Shown: positions 44,737-54,200 of the stretch, in pieces | Numbering within the stretch: position 1 is the stretch's first letter | How the letters are laid out: the number at the start of each line of letters is the position of its first letter | Assembly: GCF_001713475.1 (NCBI RefSeq) | Contig: NZ_CP016499.1 | Coordinates: 4,403,501 to 4,467,500 of the forward strand | Length of the DNA stretch: 64,000 bases | Origin: Agrobacterium sp. RAC06 | Lineage (GTDB): Bacteria; Pseudomonadota; Alphaproteobacteria; Rhizobiales; Rhizobiaceae | Reading direction: 5' to 3' | Position numbers and translations under genes: made by a program | Notes under the pieces: generated by a model | What the model saw: only the letters and a program-made list of their open reading frames with translations | Told to the model about the DNA's origin: nothing | Database searches by the model: none

Positions 44737-46650
44737 ATGAGTGAACTGACGGCAGGCCTTACGACGCTGCGGGAAGAAGATGTCGCCAAGCATCTGGCCG
44801 TCGCTCAGGGGCTGGTGACACGCATCGTGGTGCTCGATCAGGGCGAAGGTGTTTCGGGTGCCCCGATTGCTGGTACAGGGCGGCGTTTCGTCTCGACTGT
44901 TTCAACGGGCTCCGTGCGACGCACCCGCGAAATCGAACTTTCCAAGACCATTCAGGCGACCGGCGCTGCCGATCCGCTGTTGACGCCTGCCCAGCATACC
45001 GTGCTCTACCGCGTCAGGCGCGGCGCGCAGGTGGCGCTTGCGATATCGGATGTCTTTGCCCGGCAGAGCGAGCTGGAGCCTTTGCAGGCGCGGAACATCA
45101 GCGCGCCGTTGCAAAGCGAGGAAGCCGCCCGCTTCAAGGCGTTGCTCGCGTCCCAGGCCTATGTCGCGGCCTTTGCCTTTGCCGCTTATCTGAAATCCAC
45201 CGTCGCGGGTGAAGGCGAGCAGCTCGACGGCATCCGCGCGCCGGATTTCCTCTTCGATACTGCTCAGGATGCGCTGAAAAGCATGGTCGCCGGCATTGAC
45301 GCAGCCGTGCAGGGGGCGGGCGACGATGTGACGCTGATCGGCCGGGTGCGCGGTGTGGCTGATCTTGCGCTCAACGGGCTTCTGACCCGCAAGGCGCGTT
45401 TCGAACATCTCGGCGTTTTCGAAAACGCCCATATCCGCGTCGATCAGGACGATTTTACTCTGGATGGCTTCGATGCCGCGCCGGGCGTGAAATCGAAGCC
45501 GCTTTCGATGAGCTTCAAGAAGCCGGAAGAAATTGTTGGCAACCATATCGCCAAGTATCAGGCGCTGAAGCTCGCCAAGATGCTGATGGCCTATGATTTC
45601 GACCGGCAGATGAACCCCTTCGTCGATCTCGGCGGCTTTCTCTTCACCTTCATCGGTGATGGCATGCCGGGTACTGGCAAGACGATCCTGATCCAGATGC
45701 TGGCGGGTCTCCTCAACGACTACTGCCGGATGGCGGGCTATGCCTTCCATTACGAGAATTTCGGCGTCGACCAGATTTCGTCCTATCAGGGCAAGTCAGG
45801 CCAGAATGCCAAGAGTTTCGTCAACAACGTGCTCAACCCGCGCGTCATCGGTTTCGGCACGATCGACGATGTCGACCAGGTGACGGCCAAGCGCTCCGAC
45901 GACCGGGCTTCGGCCGGGCAGCACGAGGTGACGGCGGTGCTGATGGAGAGTTTCGCCGGTGCCTCGACCGTTGTCCGCGGCAATGCCAGCTTCGGCATGT
46001 TCTCCAACTATCCTGAGAATGTCGACGATGCGCTTCGCCAGCGCGCCGGGGCCCGCTGGCTGGTCGACGGGCCGCAGAGCCGCGAGGACTATATCGACAT
46101 CTTCTCGCTGCTCGTTGGCAAGAACCATCAGATCCCGCTTGGCGAACACCAGTTGTTCGCGGGTCAGCAGATCCAGCAGGCGGTCAGCCGCTCCTATGGC
46201 GAGCATGACCGCCCGAAGGAAGACGGGCTTGTTGCGGTCTGGGAACGCTACGAGAAGACCGAAGGCAGAATAGAGACGCTCGCCGATGTCGGCGGCTATC
46301 TGCATGCGATCAAGCTCGCCGAACCGCGCTTTACCGGCCGGGCGATCAAGAACATCACCGATGCGATCAAGATGCGGGCGATGGACGTCGAACTGCCCGA
46401 CGCCTGGTTCGAAAAGCCTGACGCCTTCGTCCACAAGAGCTACGACGAGAAGAAGGCGATGATCTCCGAACTGCGCGGCCCGGTGACGATGGAGATGATC
46501 CTGCAGGAGATCAACCGCTACGCCGACTCGGAATTCCGCTACGCCGACAAGTCGGATGATGCTGCGGTTAAGGAGATCATCCGCCGCGAGCGCCAGCGGG
46601 AACGGGCGATCGGCGAGATAGAGAAGATGAAGGGCGAGGGGATGTGGTGA
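44737..46650 (+). CDS. AAA+ ATPase of the uncharacterised locus
   Basis: A 637-residue ATPase. A large N-terminal region (1-280) has no known domain. The AAA+ core follows, with Walker A GMPGTGKT at 309-316, Walker B at 370-378 (IGFGTIDD), a sensor-1-like Asn region (GNASFGMFSNYPENVD), and Arg residues suited to a finger in LRQRAGARW. The helical C-terminal part ends in a charged tail (RRERQRERA). No transmembrane span or protease domain is seen. As the only motor in the cluster it should remodel or assemble its neighbours' products. Confidence 0.85.
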   Translation: MSELTAGLTTLREEDVAKHLAVAQGLVTRIVVLDQGEGVSGAPIAGTGRRFVSTVSTGSVRRTREIELSKTIQATGAADPLLTPAQHTVLYRVRRGAQVALAISDVFARQSELEPLQARNISAPLQSEEAARFKALLASQAYVAAFAFAAYLKSTVAGEGEQLDGIRAPDFLFDTAQDALKSMVAGIDAAVQGAGDDVTLIGRVRGVADLALNGLLTRKARFEHLGVFENAHIRVDQDDFTLDGFDAAPGVKSKPLSMSFKKPEEIVGNHIAKYQALKLAKMLMAYDFDRQMNPFVDLGGFLFTFIGDGMPGTGKTILIQMLAGLLNDYCRMAGYAFHYENFGVDQISSYQGKSGQNAKSFVNNVLNPRVIGFGTIDDVDQVTAKRSDDRASAGQHEVTAVLMESFAGASTVVRGNASFGMFSNYPENVDDALRQRAGARWLVDGPQSREDYIDIFSLLVGKNHQIPLGEHQLFAGQQIQQAVSRSYGEHDRPKEDGLVAVWERYEKTEGRIETLADVGGYLHAIKLAEPRFTGRAIKNITDAIKMRAMDVELPDAWFEKPDAFVHKSYDEKKAMISELRGPVTMEMILQEINRYADSEFRYADKSDDAAVKEIIRRERQRERAIGEIEKMKGEGMW

Positions 46651-46670
46651 AATTCGCTATTTGCGAATTT
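46650..46670. promoter_or_regulatory. Palindromic operator candidate of the embedded toxin-antitoxin pair
   Basis: Perfect inverted repeat with eight-base arms AAATTCGC (46650-46657) and GCGAATTT (46663-46670) around TATTT. It touches the ATPase stop and lies 31 bases before the toxin start. Such AT-capped palindromes are typical binding sites of XRE-family antitoxins. Confidence 0.6.
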
Positions 46671-46701
46671 GGTTGTCGGGACCGGAGTAGAGGGGTAGAA
46701 T

Positions 46702-46962
46702 GTGCGGGACGTTGTTTACAGCAAGGATGCCATTCGTAGCTTGAACCGGATGCCGGCAAACGAGGCGCGACGTATCCGGTCTAAGGTTCTTCAGTATGCC
46801 GCCGACCCGGCTTCACTCGCCAACAATGTCAAAAAGTTACGTGACAGCCGTTACCATCGCCTGCGGATCGGGGACTGGCGCGTGATCTTCCGTGAAGACG
46901 GAACCGTCGTCGACGTGGTGCGTGTGGCAGCACGCGGTGAAGCCTATGAGGGAGAGCTCTGA
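46702..46962 (+). CDS. RelE-family toxin
   Basis: An 86-residue toxin. The sequence SKDAIRSLNRMPANEARRIRSKV, KKLRDSRYHRLRIGDWRVIF and DVVRVAARGEAYE follows the RelE mRNA-interferase pattern, with the Arg of RIGDWRVIF and a C-terminal VAARG segment. It starts at GTG 46702, with AGGGG upstream. The toxin precedes the antitoxin, the HigBA-like order. The antitoxin start overlaps its stop by one base. Confidence 0.85.
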   Translation: MRDVVYSKDAIRSLNRMPANEARRIRSKVLQYAADPASLANNVKKLRDSRYHRLRIGDWRVIFREDGTVVDVVRVAARGEAYEGEL

Positions 46963-47372
46963 TGACGATCGCATCATCGTTTACGACGCCAAATGGCGAA
47001 GAGATGATCGTACTCAGCCGCAAAGACTACGAAGCACTGATCGAGCGCATCGAGGATCTGGAAGACAGTCTGGCTGTCGTTGGTTTCGAGAGGAAGCTAG
47101 CTGCGGGCGAGGAAGAGCTGATCCCTGCCGAGTACGTCAACCGGATGGGTGAAGGTGAAAGCCCGATCCGCGTCTGGCGCGATTTTCGCGGTATGGCGGC
47201 CAAGGACCTTGCTGCCGCTGCCGGAATCAGCACCGCTTATCTGTCCGAGATCGAAACAGGCAAGAAGGACGGCAGTGTCGCAACACTCAAAGCGATCGCC
47301 GATGTCTTGAAGCTCGACCTCGATGACCTTTACTGGCGGCACGAGGACAGGAAGGTCACAGATACCGCATGA
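46962..47372 (+). CDS. XRE-family antitoxin with an N-terminal extension
   Basis: A 136-residue protein. Residues 1-60 resemble a short Phd-like segment (EMIVLSRKDYEALIERIEDLED). Residues 75-125 form a Cro/C1-type helix-turn-helix (LAAAAGISTAYLSEIETGKK). It would neutralise the RelE toxin and repress the palindromic operator upstream. Its stop overlaps the start of the DUF6638-type gene as ATGA, so translation of that gene is probably coupled to antitoxin synthesis. Confidence 0.85.
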   Translation: MTIASSFTTPNGEEMIVLSRKDYEALIERIEDLEDSLAVVGFERKLAAGEEELIPAEYVNRMGEGESPIRVWRDFRGMAAKDLAAAAGISTAYLSEIETGKKDGSVATLKAIADVLKLDLDDLYWRHEDRKVTDTA

Positions 47373-48664
47373 ACCGCCTCCTCGAAGCCGAACTCATCTA
47401 TGGCCGCCTGCTTGCGATCCGCGAGCCGCATCTGGTCGCGCGCTACAACAAGGCACTTGCCGCCTTCGACCTGCCCGAGACCACGCTCGCCGAATTCGAC
47501 ATCGACATCACCGGTTTCTCGCCACAGGTGGCGGCAGAACTGGGCGATCCCGATTATCTGGATCCGTTGAAGGTCAACCGGCGCTTCATCATCCTGACCC
47601 CGGAGCAGGACAGTCTGCCGGTGGTGCATACGAGCTTTTCCAACACCGCCGGCCTGATGCACGAGTTCTTTTCGGCCAATGCCCGCGCGATCCATGCGAT
47701 CACGCTCAAGGATACGCTTTATGGCGAGATCGAGGACAGTGTTTCCGAGGTGAAGACGCTCGACGACCTGCTGTCGATCAACGAGGTAAAGTTCAAGGTG
47801 CTGTCGGCCGAGGACCTGCTCGGCAAGGCGGGGCAACTGCGGCAACTCTGCGACGCGCTGGTAACGAGCCCGGATGGCTGGCGCGACGACGCGATGCTGG
47901 AGCGCATGGTGTCGCTGGCGAAAGAGACCGGCGATATCCGGCAGAACACGCTGGTGCCGGATAAACTCGTCTTCCGCCATGATGCCTTCTGGGCCGATCA
48001 TTTCGGCGGTGTCTTCGTCTTTGTCGACGAGAAGATCACCACCGTCATCTGCGATCCCGAAGCCCCTGGTTTCCGGCGGTCGCGGCCCTGGCAGGTGAGC
48101 TACATCTCGATCGATGACACCGCCCAGGTCGCCGACTTCCTGGCCCGCACCGGCCGGCTCGAACTGCCCCGGGCCAGTTGGGTGGAAAGCTCGGGCCTCT
48201 TTGCGCACCGGCTGGAGATGGCGCTTCTGTCGGTCGCCGCCACGCTCGATCCTGTCCCGGATCTCGCGCGCATCGATGCGGTCTGGATGCAGACTTTTCT
48301 GCACCGGAACGCCAAGGTGATCGGCGATCGCGGCATTTATCCGCTCTTGCAAGAGGCGTTGCGGACGCTCGCGCGCACCGGAAACCTCAGAATGGCGGAT
48401 ATCGATCCGAAGCTGCGGCTGTGGCTGGTACGCGCCGAGCCGGACCATCCCGATCAGTGGCTGACAAACCGGCTGATCGCGCATCTGACGGCAGACGATT
48501 TCGTCTCGCGCTTCGTCTTCGACAAGCAGGGCTTCTACCGCGCTTACGAGCGCTATCCGGAAGCCTATCGCGATTATGTTGTATCCCGCCTGTCCGACAC
48601 TTATCTGAAGGACAAGGCCGCCTTCCGCAAACGCCTTTATGGACTAGGAGATGACCATGCTTGA
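47369..48664 (+). CDS. DUF6638-type protein of the AAA+ locus
   Basis: A 431-residue soluble protein of unknown function, which I recognise only as the DUF6638 type. It begins MNRLLEAELIYGRLLAI and continues with FDIDITGFSPQVAAELGDP. The N-terminal 150 residues look like a mixed fold, followed by VNRRFIILTPEQDSLPV and mostly helical sequence. No catalytic motif is apparent. Its ATG overlaps the antitoxin stop by 4 bases, and its end overlaps the DUF2333-type start by 8 bases. Confidence 0.75.
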   Translation: MNRLLEAELIYGRLLAIREPHLVARYNKALAAFDLPETTLAEFDIDITGFSPQVAAELGDPDYLDPLKVNRRFIILTPEQDSLPVVHTSFSNTAGLMHEFFSANARAIHAITLKDTLYGEIEDSVSEVKTLDDLLSINEVKFKVLSAEDLLGKAGQLRQLCDALVTSPDGWRDDAMLERMVSLAKETGDIRQNTLVPDKLVFRHDAFWADHFGGVFVFVDEKITTVICDPEAPGFRRSRPWQVSYISIDDTAQVADFLARTGRLELPRASWVESSGLFAHRLEMALLSVAATLDPVPDLARIDAVWMQTFLHRNAKVIGDRGIYPLLQEALRTLARTGNLRMADIDPKLRLWLVRAEPDHPDQWLTNRLIAHLTADDFVSRFVFDKQGFYRAYERYPEAYRDYVVSRLSDTYLKDKAAFRKRLYGLGDDHA

Positions 48665-49766
48665 TCCCATCATCGCGTTTTTCCAGCGCGTCTTCGCCGC
48701 CATAGGGCGCGGCATCGGCATGGTGGTCGCCTGGTTCCTCTGGCCGTTCCTCGCCGCCCATGGCTGGTATCGCGACCGCAGCTGGATCATCAAGGGACCG
48801 ATCCTTGCCGTCCTCGTGCTGCTGGTGATCGTCTATGGACAGTTCATCTATCGCACCCAGGTGTGGCACGCCTTCGACCCGGCCTTCGTTCAAACCTACA
48901 AGTTTGAGGAGCGCACGGTTCCGGCCGGCTCGCCGCTGCCGGGGGAGGCCAATCGTTGCCAGGACTCGGCTGTGGTGATGATGAGTGCCGCGCTGACCGA
49001 CCAGAATGTCAATCAGAACAGCTGGGTCTCCTCGACGCTTCTCTACAAGCTCGGCCTGTTCGGGCTTGACTGGGATACGACGCCGTTCATGGACAACAAG
49101 GCTTCGTTCCAGCGCGGCGTGAACCAGGTGGTGCGCCGGACCGCCATTCAGCTCGCCGACAACCTGGGCCGCGTGCGCGGCACCTCCGGCATCAACAACG
49201 ATTTGCAGGATGCGCGCGGCAATATCCAGTTCGACGAGGGAACCTGGTATTTCGGCACCGATCCCTTCGGCTTCAAGACGCCGACCCCGAGCTACTACAG
49301 GGCTGCTGTCGAGAGCTGGAACCGCTTTAACACCTCGCTTGCCAATTGCGAATCCGTCTTCGATACCCGCTCCGACAACCTGCTGCAGCTGCTCGACGGC
49401 ATGGCCAGCGACCTCGGCAATACCTCCGACATTCTTCGCCGCCGTTCGGAAGAGTTCAACGCCGGCTGGTTCGATACCCGTGCCGACGACCGCTTCTGGT
49501 TCGCCTATGGTCAGCTCTATGCCCAGTATGCAATCCTGCGGGCGACCCGCGCCGATTTCGGCGACGTTATCCGTGAGCGCAATCTGACTGCCATCTGGAC
49601 CGAGCTCGAGCTCCAGCTGCAAGCCTCGCTGCGCATCCGGCCGGCAATCATCTCGAATGGCAGCGAAGACGGCTGGATCATGCCGACGCATCTCGCGACC
49701 ATGGGCTTCTATATCCTGCGCGTCCGCTCCAACATGGTCGAGATTCGCGCCATCCTTGATCGTTGA
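48657..49766 (+). CDS. DUF2333-type membrane-anchored protein of the AAA+ locus
   Basis: A 369-residue protein with amphipathic/hydrophobic N-terminal helices (residues 4-35) and a clear membrane span at about 45-63. A large domain follows, probably periplasmic, with DQNVNQNSWVSSTLLYKLGLFGLDWDTTPF and GTWYFGTDPF, typical of DUF2333. ATG 48657 has AGGAG six bases upstream and is preferred over ATG 48651. It overlaps the preceding gene. It could tether the AAA+ machine to the inner membrane. Confidence 0.8.
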   Translation: MLDPIIAFFQRVFAAIGRGIGMVVAWFLWPFLAAHGWYRDRSWIIKGPILAVLVLLVIVYGQFIYRTQVWHAFDPAFVQTYKFEERTVPAGSPLPGEANRCQDSAVVMMSAALTDQNVNQNSWVSSTLLYKLGLFGLDWDTTPFMDNKASFQRGVNQVVRRTAIQLADNLGRVRGTSGINNDLQDARGNIQFDEGTWYFGTDPFGFKTPTPSYYRAAVESWNRFNTSLANCESVFDTRSDNLLQLLDGMASDLGNTSDILRRRSEEFNAGWFDTRADDRFWFAYGQLYAQYAILRATRADFGDVIRERNLTAIWTELELQLQASLRIRPAIISNGSEDGWIMPTHLATMGFYILRVRSNMVEIRAILDR

Positions 49767-49803
49767 GACGGCGGGCCCTTTTGTTTTCAGTCGCTTGGTG
49801 CAA

Positions 49804-50544
49804 TCAGTTGATGATCTTCATGCGGATCGCCTTGGCGACCAATTGCGTGCGGTTGACGCAATCGAGCTTGCGGATCGCATTGGTCATGTAGGCGTTCACG
49901 GTATGGTCGGAGAGCGAGAGGATCTGGCCGATTTCGAGCGAGGTCTTGCCCTGCGATGTCCAGCGAACGACCTCGAGTTCGCGTGCCGACAAGACGTTCG
50001 AATTGCCTGTGGTGCGGCGCAGACGGTCGAAGACATCGAAGGCCTGGATGCTCAACATCGACAGCTCGTTGATTTCGGGCATCGCAAGCGGACTGCGGTC
50101 GCCGTCATAGCGGACGACGAAGCGGCTGCCATCGACGGAATTCATCGAAAAGAGAATGCCGGTGATCAGCCGGTATTTCAGCATCAGGGCGGAGAATTCC
50201 GGCGGGCAATCAAATGTCGCCGCCTTCCCATCCGGTCCGATCGTCCAGTCATTGTGCATGATCGACCGGCTGATATGCGTGACCGTCGGGCAATGCTTCA
50301 GGAATTCGAGACGATCGAATTCCCGGCAATAATCGGCGGGAAGCGTCGTCTCCCGCACGAGCGGGCCGAACAGCTTGTCCTGAGCCGTGGGCGCTGCTGC
50401 CAAGCTTACATAGTCGAGGCCGTATTCACGCGCTGCCCGGGACCAACTGTCCATCAGCTCGGCGCGGCTCTGACAGCTCCCGATGTGCTCGCTCAAGAGT
50501 GCCTGTCTTTCTGGAAACATTTTATCAATTTCGAAAGTTGACAT
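49804..50544 (-). CDS. LuxR-family regulator (autoinducer-domain type, solo)
   Basis: A 246-residue regulator. A C-terminal LuxR helix-turn-helix (about 180-240) with LSARELEVVRWTSQGKTSLEIGQIL and HTVNAYMTNAIRKL follows an N-terminal ligand-like domain. No luxI-type synthase gene is in the window. The conserved Trp/Tyr/Asp set of acyl-homoserine-lactone pockets could not be confirmed by eye, so the ligand is unknown. It is convergent with the DUF2333-type gene. Confidence 0.85.
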   Translation of the reverse strand: MSTFEIDKMFPERQALLSEHIGSCQSRAELMDSWSRAAREYGLDYVSLAAAPTAQDKLFGPLVRETTLPADYCREFDRLEFLKHCPTVTHISRSIMHNDWTIGPDGKAATFDCPPEFSALMLKYRLITGILFSMNSVDGSRFVVRYDGDRSPLAMPEINELSMLSIQAFDVFDRLRRTTGNSNVLSARELEVVRWTSQGKTSLEIGQILSLSDHTVNAYMTNAIRKLDCVNRTQLVAKAIRMKIIN

Positions 50545-50675
50545 CAATTCGGAAGTTTAAGACCAATATATCAGTCCAAACGAAAAGCTAGCAGTTTTTC
50601 GGGGTCTGTCACGATTAATATGACTAATGTCTGACTGCTGCCGATCAAAATGGCAACTGCCTGTTATGCTGATAT

Positions 50676-51140
50676 TTAAACGGGCAGAGCCGATACTGCC
50701 TTGACCTCTTCCATCACTGCATAGGTGTGGGTTTCGCGCACCCCGGGAAGCGGCAAAATGACCTCGGAGAGGAATTGCCGGTAAGCCTCCATGCCGGCGA
50801 CCCGTGCCTTGACAAGATAGTCGAAGCCACCTGCCACCATATGGCATTCCATCACGTCGTCCGATCGCTTCACGGCCGCCGCGAAGGTGTCGAAGACATC
50901 GGCGGTGGTGCGGTCGAGCTTCACCTCGATGAAGACCAACAGGTTGCGCCCAAGCTTCTGCGGTGAGAGCATCGCCATGTAACCGGTGATATAGCCTTCC
51001 CGGGTCAGGCGGCGGACCCGCTCCGCGGTCGCGGTGGGCGACAGATTCACCCGTTCGGCAAGCTCGATATTGCTCAGGCGACCCTCGGCTTGAAGCGCGC
51101 GCAGGATCTTTCGGTCGAGGCGATCCAGTTCTTTGCTCAT
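50676..51140 (-). CDS. putR: Lrp/AsnC-family regulator PutR
   Basis: A 154-residue Lrp-type regulator. An N-terminal helix-turn-helix (NIELAERVNLSPTATAERVRRL) precedes an RAM ligand domain (DDVMECHMVAGGFDYLVKARV). Divergent from putA, it matches PutR of Agrobacterium and other alphaproteobacteria, which activates putA in response to proline. This fits the absence of a DNA-binding ribbon-helix-helix in PutA here. Confidence 0.92.
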   Translation of the reverse strand: MSKELDRLDRKILRALQAEGRLSNIELAERVNLSPTATAERVRRLTREGYITGYMAMLSPQKLGRNLLVFIEVKLDRTTADVFDTFAAAVKRSDDVMECHMVAGGFDYLVKARVAGMEAYRQFLSEVILPLPGVRETHTYAVMEEVKAVSALPV

Positions 51141-51205
51141 TCTCTACCAAACTCCATTTTCCTAGTGAATATGCCAGAGAAGTGACCAAAGAATAGTGGG
51201 AAATT

Positions 51206-51230
51206 CGGCAAATGCGAAGATATGTTGCCG
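51206..51230. promoter_or_regulatory. PutR operator candidate
   Basis: Inverted repeat with arms CGGCAA (51206-51211) and TTGCCG (51225-51230), 13 bases apart, in the putR-putA intergenic region just before putA. Its position suits a PutR site; other Lrp sites could be more degenerate. Confidence 0.45.
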
Positions 51231-51247
51231 ATACCACGGAGGTGACA

Positions 51248-54200
51248 ATGATCAAGCCAGCCACGACCGATTTCCCGCGCTTCGAAGCCCCCTATGCCGG
51301 CGACGACGACCAGCTCATCCGCCATTTTGCTTCGCGCCTGTCGCTCTCCGAGAGCCAGAACGGCGCCATCGACCGGCGCGCCACGACCTATATCGATGCC
51401 ATCAGAAACAATTCCGGCTCGGTCGGCGGCGTCGAGGACTTTTTGCGCGAATACGGTTTGTCGACCCGTGAAGGTCTGGCGCTCATGGTGCTTGCCGAAG
51501 CGCTCTTGCGCGTGCCCGACGCGCTCACCCAGGACCGTCTGATCGAGGACAAGCTGAAAGAAGGCGGCTGGAGCGAACACGAGGCACACGGCGACAGCTG
51601 GTTCGTCTCGGCCTCTGCCTGGGCGCTCGGCCTCTCCGCCCGCGTCATCCGTCCGGGCGAGACGCCTGAAGGCGTCATGCGCGGTCTCGTCAAGCGCCTT
51701 GGCCTCCCGACCGTACGCTCGGCCACCAAGCAGGCCATGCGCTTCCTTGGCCATCACTTCGTGCTCGGCGAAACGATCAAGGACGCGCTGTCGCGTGCGG
51801 CCAAGAGCGAGGAGCGCGGTTATCGCCACTCCTTCGACATGCTGGGCGAAGGCGCGCGGACGGCTGAAGACGCCAAGCGCTACTTCCAGTCTTATGCCAT
51901 GGCGATCGAGGCGATCGGCGCGCATATGGCGAAACACGGCAAGAGCCAGCTTCTGCCGAACCGCATGGGCATTTCGGTCAAACTGTCTGCGCTGCATCCG
52001 CGTTATCTCGCCACCCATCGCGACCGGGTGATGCGTGAACTGGTGCCGGATCTCTTGAAGCTCGCGCAGATGGCGAAAGCCCATCAGCTGAATTTCACCG
52101 TCGATGCCGAAGAGGCCGACCGTCTCGAACTCTCTCTCGACGTGGTCGCCGCCGTCTTTGCCGATCCGTCGCTGTCAGGCTGGGACGGTTTCGGTCTCGC
52201 CATCCAGGCCTATCAGAAGCGCGCGCCGCAGGTGATCGATTACATCGACGGCCTCTGCCAGCAGTATGGTCGCCGGATGATGGTGCGTCTGGTCAAGGGC
52301 GCCTATTGGGATACGGAAGTGAAGCGCGCTCAGGAGCGCGGCCTCGACGACTACCCTGTCTGGACCCGCAAGCAGGCGACGGATCTCTCCTATCTGCATT
52401 GTGCGGCGAAGCTGATGGAAAAGCGCGCCCGCATCTTCCCGCAGTTTGCCACCCATAATGCGCTTACCGTTTCGACGATCATCGAGCTTGCAGGTGCCGA
52501 TCGCTCCGGCTTCGAATTCCAGCGCCTGCATGGCATGGGCGAGGCACTCTACGACACGCTGCTCTCGGGCAATGATCGCATTGCCTGCCGCATCTACGCG
52601 CCTGTCGGCGGCTACCGCGACCTGCTCGCCTATCTCGTCCGCCGCCTGCTTGAAAACGGTGCGAATTCGTCCTTCGTCGCCGTTGCTGGTGACAAGAACA
52701 TTCCGGTTTCGGCACTTCTGGAGCGGCCCACGGAAAAGCTGGGTCTCGGCAATGGTCAGAGCGCCCGCCACAGCCAGATTCCCATGCCGCTCGCTCTCTA
52801 CGGCGAGCGCAAGAACAGCGCCGGCTTCGAATTCGGCCATCGCGACAATCTCGAGCGGCTGATGGCCCGCATCGGTCAGCCGCTTTCCGAGATCGCGGCC
52901 CGTCCGCTGGTTCCGGGGGCAAACGGCGCGACCAGCGACGAGGTTGTGCTGTCGCCGGCCGATCGCACTCACAAGGTCGGCACGGTGCGCAATGCGACGC
53001 CGGCCGATGTCGATCGGGCCTTCGCTGCCGGACGCCAGGGCTTTGCCCTGTGGTCACGGACCCCGGTCGAAGAGCGCGCGGCAACGCTGGACAAGTTGGC
53101 CGACCTGCTCGAAGCCGATCGTGATCGTCTGCTTGCGCTTCTGGCGCTCGAAGCCGGCAAGACGCTGGACGATGGTGTTGCCGAAATCCGCGAGGCGGTC
53201 GATTTCTGCCGCTACTATGCAGCCCAAGCCCGCAAGCAGTTCGGCGAGGCCGAAGTCATGCCGGGCCCGACCGGCGAGCTCAATCGTTTGTCCTGGCGCG
53301 GCCGCGGCGTCTTCGCTTGCATTTCGCCGTGGAACTTCCCGCTGGCCATCTTCCTTGGCCAGGTTTCGGCCGCCCTGGTCGCCGGCAATGCCGTCATCGC
53401 CAAGCCCGCGCCGCAGACGCCGCTGATCGCTTTTGAGGCGGTCAAGCTTTTCCACAAGGCGGGCGTGCCTGAAGATGTGCTGATGCTGCTGCCCGGTGCA
53501 GGCGACGTTGGTGCCGCGATCGTGGCCCATCCAAAGCTCGCCGGCATCGCCTTTACCGGCTCGACGGGAACCGCCCAGGCGATCAACCGGACGCTTGCCG
53601 CCAAGGACGGCCCGATCGTGCCGCTGATTGCCGAAACCGGTGGTCTGAACGCGATGATCGTCGATGCGACCGCGCTTGCCGAACAGGTGGCCGACGACGT
53701 CGTGCTCTCAGCATTCCGCTCGGCCGGCCAGCGCTGCTCGGCGCTGCGCATCCTCTATCTGCAGGAAGACATCGCAGACGGCATGCTGGAGATGATCGAA
53801 GGTGCGGCCCGCGAGCTAAATCTCGGCAATCCGCTGGAGATCACCACGGATATCGGCCCTGTTATCGACGAGAAGCAGAAGGCGATGCTGGAGAGCCATA
53901 TCGCCGAGATGAAGCGTAGCCAGAAGGTGCGTTACGCTGGGAAGGTGCCCGCGACCGGCAACTTCTTCGCGCCACATATTGTCGAGCTGGATCGGCCAGA
54001 GGCGCTGACCAGGGAAATCTTCGGCCCCGTGCTTCACGTCGTGCGCTGGAAGGCCAAGGCCCTCGACCAGGTCATCGCCTCGATCGATGCCACCGGCTAC
54101 GGGTTGACGCTTGGTGTGCACAGCCGCATCGAGGCGACGATCCGCAAGGTCACCGAAGCGCTCGACACCGGCAACATCTATGTCAACCGCAACATGATCG

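Noticed and set aside
48387..49691. 434-codon open frame antisense to the DUF6638/DUF2333 genes
   Set aside because: Spans two convincing genes on the other strand and has no recognisable motif.
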